From NCBI RefSeq assembly GCF_002214185.1, contig NZ_CP022161.1, forward strand, positions 9,369,486 through 9,433,485: 64,000 bases of DNA, read 5' to 3'. Made by a program: the position numbers and the translations under genes. Shown here in pieces: positions 55,659 through 62,926 of the stretch. Source of the DNA: Streptomyces capitiformicae (GTDB lineage: Bacteria; Actinomycetota; Actinomycetes; Streptomycetales; Streptomycetaceae). A model generated the notes under the pieces. It saw only the letters and a program-made list of their open reading frames with translations, was not told the origin of the DNA and made no database searches. Each line of letters begins with the position of its first letter. The stretch's first letter is position 1.

Positions 55659-56585
55659 TCAGGACAGGTAGGGCTTGACCGTCTCGTTGGGCTGGAAGCG
55701 GAACTTGTGTCCCCACATCTCTGGCCGCTTGCCCTTGCGCAGATTGATGAAGTGCGGCGACCTGCGCTCCAGGTCGTCGATGGCCAGGCCGTCCCAGCCG
55801 TACTCGATGAAGAAGCCGGCCGGCGAGTGGATGTAGAAGGACACTGTCTGGTCCCCGATGTGGCGTCCGAGGTTCATCAGCAGGTCGGGGTTCTCGTCCC
55901 CGCCCAGGACGTCGTAGTAGGAGTAACCGACGTCGTCCAGGCTGCGGGATTCCAGGTAGACGTGGTGCAGGCCGAGCGAGTTGGGCACTTCGAGCAGAGC
56001 GACGCTGTGGTGGCGCGGGTTGGCCCGGAGGAACCACATCTGTCCCAGCGGCTCCTTGAGCGTGATGATGTCGCTGGTGAGGAAGCCCATGGCGTCGACG
56101 TAGAAGTCCACCGCCTTGCGGGCGTCGGGCACGGCGAAGACGACGTGGCCAAGGCCCTGGTCGCCGGTGACGAACCCGGCGTGCGGCCGGGGCGGGTCCC
56201 AGTCGCGGTAGCCGGAGTCCTGGTAGCAGTACAGCTCCAGGCGCTGGCCGAAGGGGTCTTCGAAGTGCACCAGCCGGTCCACGCCGCGTGCTTCGGTGGT
56301 CGCCTGGTCGGCGACTTCGGTCTTGACGCCGGCGTTCTCCAGCCGCTTCACGGCGGTGTCCAGGTCGCGGTGGTTCAGGACTTCCCAGCCCGCGTAAGCG
56401 AACCTGTGCTCCGTGCCGGGGTGCACGGAGATCCGGTAATCGGCATCGTCGATCTTGACGCGTACGGCGCCGTCCGCCCCGTCGGGACCGAGCATGCATC
56501 CGAGCACCTTCGGGGCCCAGGTGCGCCACTCCTCGTGGTCGGGGGATTCGACTCCCACGTAACCGAGTTTGGCGATCTCTCCCAT
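55659..56585 (-). CDS. Biphenyl-2,3-diol dioxygenase-like VOC extradiol dioxygenase, cluster C
   Basis: A 308-residue BphC-type protein, starting MGEIAKLGYVGVESPDHEEW. Fe(II) ligands are His in GLGHVVFAVPD, His in GLHHVYLESRS and Glu in GFFIEYGWDG; YDVLGGDENPDLLMNLGRHI lies between them. It is much closer to classical BphC and HsaC enzymes than the copies in clusters A and B, so it may act on a different, bulkier catechol. A 165-bp gap separates it from the reductase gene upstream. Confidence 0.92.
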   Translation of the reverse strand: MGEIAKLGYVGVESPDHEEWRTWAPKVLGCMLGPDGADGAVRVKIDDADYRISVHPGTEHRFAYAGWEVLNHRDLDTAVKRLENAGVKTEVADQATTEARGVDRLVHFEDPFGQRLELYCYQDSGYRDWDPPRPHAGFVTGDQGLGHVVFAVPDARKAVDFYVDAMGFLTSDIITLKEPLGQMWFLRANPRHHSVALLEVPNSLGLHHVYLESRSLDDVGYSYYDVLGGDENPDLLMNLGRHIGDQTVSFYIHSPAGFFIEYGWDGLAIDDLERRSPHFINLRKGKRPEMWGHKFRFQPNETVKPYLS

Positions 56586-56750
56586 CAGGGTTCTCCACTC
56601 CCCGCCTGACGGCGGTGTTGCGCAGGGAATTTGTGTTGACGCGACGTTAGAAGCAAGCGGTAACACCGCGGAAATAGTTGTCCTCTATTGCTGGCATGCG
56701 GGAATTCGAATAGATCGCTGCCCTCACCCGATTCCGGGCCCGTGGGGGCG

Positions 56751-57704
56751 TCACAAGTCGAGGACGATCCCGTCGTCTGCCGCACGCGAGACACAGGTGA
56801 TGATCAAATTTCCCGCGTCGCGTTCCGACCTGCTGAGTACGGAATCGCGGTGGTCGATCCGTCCCTCGACAACCCGCACGGCGCATGCACCGCAGATTCC
56901 GGCGCCACAGGCGTACGGCACGTCGACGCCGGCGTCGAGCAGCGCGGTCAGGATGGGAGTGCCCGCCTCGACGTGGACCTGTTCGTGACGCCGTGCCAGC
57001 ACGATGTCGCAGGGGCGACCGGCGCCCTCACGGAGTGCCGCCGCGTCGAAGCGCTGCCTGTTCACCTGTATGCGTGGAGTCTGCTGCGCGGCCTTCTCCA
57101 CCGCGGCCACGAAGTGGTCCGGCCCGCAGACGTACACCGCGGTCCCAGCTGCGGCCGCACTGAGCGTCGCGTCGATATCCAGGCCATCGCTGACCGAGGC
57201 AGGCGGCCCCAGGGCGAGCACCTCTTTGCGCAGTGCCCCGTTGCCCGACCCACGGTCGACATGGATCAGGGACCACGGGTAGACGCGGGCCGTGCCGATC
57301 AAGCGAGCCATCGGCAGGAGCGGTGCGATCCCCGCACCCGAGGCCAGGAACAGATAGGCGCTTGCTCCTGCCAGCCGGAAGCGGTCGTACGGCCCACGTG
57401 CTCTCACCCGGTCTCCGGCGGCGAGGACGTCCCGCACGTACACGGAAGCCGAGGCGGCCGCGCCCCGCTCGTCCACGGGCGGCGGGCACCTGATCAACAG
57501 GCGCCAGTCGGCATCGGAAGGCTCTCCGGCCAGGGAGTACGAACGGATCAGCCGGTTGGGCAGCAGCAGGTCGATATGTGCTCCCGGCGGCCACTTGGGC
57601 AGCCTTCCGCCGTCCGGATCCGACAGCAGGACTTCCACGGTACGGGCGCCGGCTGGACGCTTCTTGCGTACGACGAGGTCGCGCACACGTCGCGTCTCAC
57701 CCAC
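56751..57704 (-). CDS. Phthalate dioxygenase reductase-type iron-sulfur flavoprotein
   Basis: A protein of 317 residues if the GTG at 57704 is used, 7 bp after the FAH stop. In order it has a flavin domain (RLIRSYSLAGEP), an NAD domain (LFLASGAGIAPLLPMARLIG, VYVCGPDHFVAAVE) and a C-terminal plant-type [2Fe-2S] domain with PYACGAGICGACAVRVVEG and a later Cys in LIITCVSR. This is the PDR/VanB layout. It passes electrons from NAD(P)H to an oxygenase; no Rieske oxygenase is encoded in the window, and the only P450 is broken, so the partner is unknown. Confidence 0.9.
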   Translation of the reverse strand: MGETRRVRDLVVRKKRPAGARTVEVLLSDPDGGRLPKWPPGAHIDLLLPNRLIRSYSLAGEPSDADWRLLIRCPPPVDERGAAASASVYVRDVLAAGDRVRARGPYDRFRLAGASAYLFLASGAGIAPLLPMARLIGTARVYPWSLIHVDRGSGNGALRKEVLALGPPASVSDGLDIDATLSAAAAGTAVYVCGPDHFVAAVEKAAQQTPRIQVNRQRFDAAALREGAGRPCDIVLARRHEQVHVEAGTPILTALLDAGVDVPYACGAGICGACAVRVVEGRIDHRDSVLSRSERDAGNLIITCVSRAADDGIVLDL

Positions 57705-57711
57705 GGCGTGG

Positions 57712-58686
57712 TCACACCTTCTCCGCCACGCAGGTGTTGCGCTGGCCGCCGAGCCCGGTGATCGCGGCCTCCAGTACATCGCCGGGGCGCAGCCAGCGCT
57801 TCCAGCGGCCTGCGTTGCCCGCGGGGCTGCCCGTGAGGACCAGGTCGCCCGGGTGGAGCGTCGTGGCCGCCGAGGCCTCGGCGATCAATGTAGGCACGTC
57901 GAAGAGGAGGTTGGCTGCGGTGTCCTGCTGTTTGCGCTCGCCGTTGAGGTCGAGCGTCAACTGCAACTGGCGGTGATCGGCGATGAGGTCGGCCGGTACG
58001 ACGAACGGTCCGCACGGCAGGAAGGTCGGTCGGTTCTTGGACCGGAGCCAGTCGCCGCCCAGGGCACGGTGTTCGGCGGGGAACTGGAGGTCACGGGCGC
58101 TGATGTCGTTGCAGACGGTGTATCCGGCGACATGGTCCATGGCTTTCTCGGGCGGCACGCGCCGGGCGGTTCTGCCGATGACGACGGTCAGTTCGACTTC
58201 CCAGTCGACCTGGTGCGCCTCGTCCGGCAGGATGACGTCGTCGTCGGGGCCGCACAGGGCGGATGCCATACCGGTGAAGAAGAACGGGCTTCCGGTGCGG
58301 GCCCGCTCGTCCATCATCTCCTCTGCCGCGCGGCGCAGTTCGTCGTCGGAGCGCGGGTCGTCGGCGGCACGGCCGGAGACGATGATCTCGGCAACGTGGG
58401 ATCGGTAGTTGGCGCCGGCCTGGATGATCTGACGCGGCTCGACAGGAGCGTGAACACGCACCTGCGCCAGCGGCTGCGCGGAGGCCTCACCAGCCGTCGC
58501 CGCTATCTCCGGCAGTCTGGGGCGAACGGCATCCCAATGCTCCAGAAGCGCTCTGACCGTCACCGGAGGGTCCACGAGTCCGAAACGGTCGAGACGTATC
58601 ACCTGGTCCCCGACGATCAGACCGGCGTACCGGTCCTGACCGTTCGAGAAGGTGCCGAGGGCATGACCTTCCACCCAGCGCTTCAC
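57712..58686 (-). CDS. Fumarylacetoacetate hydrolase family protein (FAH1 type), cluster C
   Basis: A 324-residue intact FAH protein. It has VHAPVEPRQIIQAGANYRSH, DWEVELTVVIGRTARRVPPE, GYTVCNDISARDLQF, DWLRSKNRPTFLPCGP and LHPGDLVLTGSPAGNAGRWK. Related to 46396 and to 15436. It heads the leftward operon; a shared regulatory block lies about 47 bp upstream of its ATG, within the end of the LysR gene. Confidence 0.92.
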   Translation of the reverse strand: MKRWVEGHALGTFSNGQDRYAGLIVGDQVIRLDRFGLVDPPVTVRALLEHWDAVRPRLPEIAATAGEASAQPLAQVRVHAPVEPRQIIQAGANYRSHVAEIIVSGRAADDPRSDDELRRAAEEMMDERARTGSPFFFTGMASALCGPDDDVILPDEAHQVDWEVELTVVIGRTARRVPPEKAMDHVAGYTVCNDISARDLQFPAEHRALGGDWLRSKNRPTFLPCGPFVVPADLIADHRQLQLTLDLNGERKQQDTAANLLFDVPTLIAEASAATTLHPGDLVLTGSPAGNAGRWKRWLRPGDVLEAAITGLGGQRNTCVAEKV

Positions 58687-58715
58687 TGCGTTCTCCTTCG
58701 CATCCGCCGGTGACG

Positions 58716-59732
58716 CTAGTGACGATGCCGGGGCGGGCGGAAATAAACGCTGTGAATACGAGGTATCGCTGGACCTGTGCCGCGGCCGTCGCGTCTGGGC
58801 ACGTCACAGGGTGCGACCGCCGTCTGTGCATGGGCGACGGCCAGCAGTTGTTCGCGCAGCCAGCGGTGCCCGGGGTCGGCGTCGCGCCTGGAGTGCCAGT
58901 AGGCGGACTGGCGCAGCGGCTGGAGGTCGATGTCGGTCTCAAGCAGGACGATGTCCGCCCCGTCCGCGACCCTGCGCCCGAGGCGTTCCGGGATGATCGC
59001 GATGAGTTCTGTCTCCGCGAGCATGAACGGCATGGCCGTGAAGGTGCTGGCGGTGGCCTCGGTCCGGCGCTGCACCGAGGCTGCGTCCAGATCTTCCTCC
59101 ACCAGACTGTTGCCCCCGGGCGGCTGGTAGGCCAGGTAGGGGTGAGCCGCGAGGAGCTCAGCGGTGAGCCGTTTTTCGGCCCGGGGGTGTTCCTTCCAGA
59201 CGGCGCCGACGAACCGGTCCTCGATCACGGGCATCCGGGAGCAGTCCGCGAGGTCGTCGTCGGCGACGAGCCGGTCGGGCAGGACGGCCAGGTCCATCTC
59301 GTCCCGCTGCAGTGCGGTGAGGTATCGCTCGCTGATCGGCCCGAGATCGAGTCGGAGGTGCGGTGCCAGGCTGGCAAGGGCACTCAGCAACGGTCTGATC
59401 AGCACGACGCCGATGTAGTCACTGGCTGTCATGGCGAACACCCGGCTGTCGCGGGCGGGATCAAAGCCAGGCGGCCTCACGATGGTCTGCTCGATCGTGG
59501 CCAGCACGCTGCGTACCGGCTCAATGAGCGTCTCGGCCCGCGGCGTCAGCTGCATGTGCCGCCCCTGTTTCACGAGCAGCGGGTCACCCAGCACCTTCCT
59601 GAGCCTGGCAAGAGCGGTGCTGGTGGCCGGCTGGGTCATGTGCAGCCTCTCCGCCGCCCGGGTCACGTTCTGCTCACGCAGCAGGGCGTCGAGGACGACG
59701 AGGAGGTTGAGGTCCACTTGGCCGAGCTTCAT
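58716..59732 (-). CDS. LysR-type regulator, cluster C/D
   Basis: A 338-residue LysR protein, starting MKLGQVDLNLLVVLDALLRE. The helix-turn-helix has NVTRAAERLHMTQPATSTAL; the effector domain includes FAMTASDYIGVVLIRPLLSA and FMLAETELIAIIPERLGRRV. The last 20 or so residues (IHSVYFRPPRHRH at the very end) are encoded by DNA that looks like the promoter of the downstream FAH gene, so the reading frame seems to have grown into it. It is divergent from FAH2 of cluster D and in the same direction as the FAH1 gene of cluster C, and may control both. Confidence 0.9.
   Translation of the reverse strand: MKLGQVDLNLLVVLDALLREQNVTRAAERLHMTQPATSTALARLRKVLGDPLLVKQGRHMQLTPRAETLIEPVRSVLATIEQTIVRPPGFDPARDSRVFAMTASDYIGVVLIRPLLSALASLAPHLRLDLGPISERYLTALQRDEMDLAVLPDRLVADDDLADCSRMPVIEDRFVGAVWKEHPRAEKRLTAELLAAHPYLAYQPPGGNSLVEEDLDAASVQRRTEATASTFTAMPFMLAETELIAIIPERLGRRVADGADIVLLETDIDLQPLRQSAYWHSRRDADPGHRWLREQLLAVAHAQTAVAPCDVPRRDGRGTGPAIPRIHSVYFRPPRHRH
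58733..58759 (-). promoter_or_regulatory. Shared regulatory block upstream of FAH1, cluster C
   Basis: On the minus strand the core is TTCACAGCGTTTATTTCCGC followed by CCGCC, ending 47 bp before the FAH1 ATG. It agrees at 20 of 25 positions with the block upstream of FAH2 of cluster D at nearly the same distance. It overlaps the last codons of the LysR gene. Confidence 0.65.
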
Positions 59733-59826
59733 CGCTCATCACCTGCTCACTGGTACTGCGGCACGGGCCGCCACGGCTCACGACATGTAGCGCGCACCCG
59801 TGCCGTCCCTGGCGCAGATGTATACG

Positions 59827-59869
59827 CAGCGTTTATGCCAGCCAATCACACTGTGTATTTCCGCCCGTC
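59827..59869 (+). promoter_or_regulatory. Shared regulatory block upstream of FAH2, cluster D
   Basis: ATCACACTGTGTATTTCCGC followed by CCGTC (59845-59869) ends 47 bp before the FAH2 ATG and matches the block upstream of the cluster C FAH1. Just upstream, GCAGCGTTTATG at 59827 repeats part of the cluster C version. It lies between the divergent LysR and FAH2 genes and is the best candidate for the LysR operator. Confidence 0.65.
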
Positions 59870-59916
59870 TCGCGGCCTCCCTAGCATCAGCGCTCAGAGT
59901 CGCACAAGGAGGCGTG

Positions 59917-60933
59917 ATGCGGTTTGCCCGCCACCGGACGCAGCGGGGCCCACGGCTCGCCGTCCTGGATGCCGAGGACCATCTGGTCGATCTACCCGCG
60001 CACAGTGAGCTGCCGGCCTTGCTCGCCGAGGACGGTCGCCTGGCTGACACGGCAGCCACCGCCCTGCGGACCAGGCTCCGGGTCACCCCCCTGACCACGG
60101 CCGACCTGATGGCCCCGCTGGATCCGCCCACCGTACGGGACTTCTCGATATTCCCCGAACACACCGCCGGCATCGTGAAAACCCTGGATCCGTCCGGGGG
60201 CACCCCCCCGGAGTTCTGGGAGATACCGACGTTCTACTTCTCCCACCCGTACGCGACGATCGGTCCGCACGACGACGTGCCTGTACCTCCCGGGGCGCAG
60301 CGGTTCGACTACGAGCTGGAGGCGGCGGCCGTCGTCGGAGCGGCCGGCAGTGACCTGAGCGTCGAAGAGGCCGCGTCGCACATCGCCGGTTTCGTGGTGC
60401 TGAACGACTTCTCGGCGCGGGACGTGCAGTTCCACGAAATGCGGATGCGGCTCGGTCCGGCCAAGGGCAAGGACACCGCCACGGCGCTCGGCGGCTTCTT
60501 CGTCACCGTCGACGTGCTGCGAGAGCGACGCTCGGGAGCGTCGTTCGACCTGACCATGGAGGTTCGCGTCAACGGCGAGCTCCTCGGCAGCGACCGACTG
60601 GACACCATGGCCTGGAGCTTCGAAGCCCTCGCCGCCTACGCCTCGCGGGGCACGTGGATCCGCCCGGGAGACCTGCTGGGGTCCGGCACCTGCCCAGGCG
60701 GATGCGGCCGAGACGACGAGCTGTCTCAGGCGGGTACGCATGGGGGGCCGCTGCCAGTCGAAGGCGAACGACAGGTCCTGGCGGAGATGTGGGGTCGGCA
60801 CGGTGATGACTTCCACCGGCCCCTTCAGCCGGGTGACACCGTCACCACCAGCGTCGAGTTGCTCGGTGAAACCCGGAACCGCGTCGTCGCCGGCACCAAG
60901 CCCCGCGACCTTCAGCCCTGGAGCCGACCGTGA
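59917..60933 (+). CDS. Fumarylacetoacetate hydrolase family protein (FAH2 type), cluster D
   Basis: A 338-residue FAH protein from an ATG behind AAGGAGG. It matches the shorter FAH2 subgroup: PPTVRDFSIFPEHTAGIVKT, IPTFYFSHPYATIGPHDDVP, FDYELEAAAVVGAAGSDLSV, NDFSARDVQFHEMRMRLGPA. Between GSGTC and LAEMWG it has an extra loop of roughly 22 residues (GGCGRDDELSQAGTHGGPLP) not seen in the other copies. Its stop overlaps the next gene's GTG. Confidence 0.9.
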   Translation: MRFARHRTQRGPRLAVLDAEDHLVDLPAHSELPALLAEDGRLADTAATALRTRLRVTPLTTADLMAPLDPPTVRDFSIFPEHTAGIVKTLDPSGGTPPEFWEIPTFYFSHPYATIGPHDDVPVPPGAQRFDYELEAAAVVGAAGSDLSVEEAASHIAGFVVLNDFSARDVQFHEMRMRLGPAKGKDTATALGGFFVTVDVLRERRSGASFDLTMEVRVNGELLGSDRLDTMAWSFEALAAYASRGTWIRPGDLLGSGTCPGGCGRDDELSQAGTHGGPLPVEGERQVLAEMWGRHGDDFHRPLQPGDTVTTSVELLGETRNRVVAGTKPRDLQPWSRP

Positions 60934-61931
60934 GCACGTTCAAGGTGCTCGTCACCGACCATGCCTGGCCGACGCTGGACGTCGAGACTGGCGTACTCGC
61001 CCCGGTGGACGCCGAACTGATCGTCGCCGAAACCGGTGAGAGCGCGGAACTGATCCGGCTGGCCAAGGACGCCGACGCGATCCTGACCTGCTTCGCGAAG
61101 GTGTCCCGGGAGGTCCTGGACGCCGCGCCGAACTGCCGCACGGTAGCCCGCTACGGCGTGGGCGTGGACAACATCGACGTCGGCCACGCGACACGGCTCG
61201 GCATGATCGTCAGCAACGTCCCGGACTACTGCTCCGAGGAAGTCGCGGACCACACCCTGCTGCTGCTCCTGGCCCTGTCCAGGCGTCTTCTCCCCCTGGC
61301 ACGGCAGATCAGCGGCGGCGAATGGGACGGGAGCGCCGTACCGGCTCCGACGCGGCTGCGGGGCAAGGTTCTCGGCCTGGTCGGCCTGGGCACCATAGGG
61401 CGGGCCCTGATCCCCCGCGCGCAGGCACTCGGCATGGACGTGGTGGCCCTGCGGCGGCGGTCAGGCGGGGTCCCCGATGGCGTGCGCAACGCCTCCTCAC
61501 TGGAGGAGCTGTTGCGTGAGGCTGACGTGGTCTCGCTGCACTGTCCGCTTACCGAGGACACGCGGGGCCTGATCGGTGCCGCCGAACTCGCCGCGATGAA
61601 GCCGACGGCCGTCCTGCTGAACACCGCGCGGGGACCGCTGGTGGACACCCAGGCGCTGGTTTCGGCCCTGGGCCGTGGCGGCATCGCCGGTGCCGGCCTC
61701 GATGTCACCGATCCCGAACCACTGCCCATGGACCATCCGCTGCGCCGCCGCGACAACGTGGTGGTCACCCCGCACGTCGCCTTCTCGTCCGACGGCTCCC
61801 TGGCCGAGCTGGCGAGGAAGGCGGCCACCAACGCGGCCGATGTGCTGCTCGGGCGCACACCCGCGACCGTCGTCAACCCCGCGGTCCTGGACAGTCCCAC
61901 ACTGCGCACGGCCCTGGAGAACCGTTCATGA
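60930..61931 (+). CDS. D-2-hydroxyacid dehydrogenase
   Basis: A 333-residue NAD-dependent 2-hydroxyacid dehydrogenase of the phosphoglycerate dehydrogenase-like branch. It has RYGVGVDNIDV in the substrate domain, the NAD motif GLVGLGTIG at 149-157, the catalytic Arg at 234 (NTARGPLVD), Glu at 263 (DPEPLP) and His at 282 (TPHVAF). It would reduce a 2-oxo acid such as hydroxypyruvate to the D-hydroxy acid, or the reverse. It is coupled on both sides by 4-bp overlaps. Confidence 0.9.
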   Translation: MSTFKVLVTDHAWPTLDVETGVLAPVDAELIVAETGESAELIRLAKDADAILTCFAKVSREVLDAAPNCRTVARYGVGVDNIDVGHATRLGMIVSNVPDYCSEEVADHTLLLLLALSRRLLPLARQISGGEWDGSAVPAPTRLRGKVLGLVGLGTIGRALIPRAQALGMDVVALRRRSGGVPDGVRNASSLEELLREADVVSLHCPLTEDTRGLIGAAELAAMKPTAVLLNTARGPLVDTQALVSALGRGGIAGAGLDVTDPEPLPMDHPLRRRDNVVVTPHVAFSSDGSLAELARKAATNAADVLLGRTPATVVNPAVLDSPTLRTALENRS

Positions 61932-62926
61932 CCGTCCAGAGCACCAGCGCCGAACAAGCGATGGCACTCACCGAACACCTCGTGCGTCGCGGTCTCGCCG
62001 CTGCGGACTCCGCCCTGACCATCCGGCCGCTGACGGGCGGCGTCTCCAACGACGTCTTCGCCGCCACCGGTCCTGGCCTCGATGTCGTGGTCAAACGTGC
62101 CCTGAGTCAGCTGCGCGTGGCCCAGTCGTGGACCGCCGACACGGCGCGTCTGGACACCGAGGGCCGCGCACTGCGCCTGGCCGGTCGTCTCACCCCGACG
62201 TCGGTGCCGCAGGTGCACGATCTGAGCGACGGGTATCTGGTGATCGAGCGTGCGCCCCACAGCTGGCACACCTGGCGGGACGACCTCTTCGCCGGCGCCG
62301 TAAGCCTGTCAGTCGCCGAACGACTGGGCCGTGTGCTCGGCACCTGGCAGCGTACGACCGCCCAGGATCCGCTCTTGGTAGCCGAATTCGCGGACCTGAC
62401 GGTGTTCAGGCAACTGCGCGTAGATCCCTTCCATCAAGCCGTCCGCGAGCGTCATCGAGACCTGGCCGAGCCGATCGACGAGACCGTCGCCGTCATGGCT
62501 GACGCGCGAACTTGCCTGGTGCATGGCGACTACACGCCCAAGAACGTGCTCGCTGACCCCGCCGGGGGCGGCGTGTGGGTGATCGACTGGGAGGTCGCAC
62601 ACGTCGGTGACCCGACCTTCGACCCCGCCTGGGCCATCGGCCACCTGCTGCTCAAGACGCTCAACGAGCCTCGTTACGCAGCGTCGTACGCCGAGGCGGC
62701 ACAGATCTTCCTCCGCACCCTGCTCACCGAGACTCACGCGGTGGTCTCCCTCGACCCCGCCCAGCTCGTTCGGCAGACCGCCTGTGTCGTTCTCGCTCGG
62801 GTCGACGGCAAGAGTCCCGCCGCTTACCTCGACGCGGAGACGCGTGACCGCGCCCGCGCACTTGGCCGCGACCTCCTGCACCACCCGCCTGCACTCGTCA
62901 CCGATGCCTGGGAGTACCTGAAGTGA
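61928..62926 (+). CDS. APH-fold small-molecule kinase
   Basis: A 332-residue protein of the aminoglycoside phosphotransferase/choline kinase superfamily, starting MTVQSTSAEQAMALTEHLVR. It has the nucleotide loop LTGGVSNDVFAATGPGLDVV with the following VVK lysine, the catalytic HGDYTPKNVLAD and the metal-binding VIDWEVAHVGDPTFDPAW. The substrate is not set by the sequence. Its place between a 2-hydroxyacid dehydrogenase and an enolase, with 4-bp overlaps, suggests it phosphorylates a hydroxy acid rather than an antibiotic. Confidence 0.85.
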   Translation: MTVQSTSAEQAMALTEHLVRRGLAAADSALTIRPLTGGVSNDVFAATGPGLDVVVKRALSQLRVAQSWTADTARLDTEGRALRLAGRLTPTSVPQVHDLSDGYLVIERAPHSWHTWRDDLFAGAVSLSVAERLGRVLGTWQRTTAQDPLLVAEFADLTVFRQLRVDPFHQAVRERHRDLAEPIDETVAVMADARTCLVHGDYTPKNVLADPAGGGVWVIDWEVAHVGDPTFDPAWAIGHLLLKTLNEPRYAASYAEAAQIFLRTLLTETHAVVSLDPAQLVRQTACVVLARVDGKSPAAYLDAETRDRARALGRDLLHHPPALVTDAWEYLK

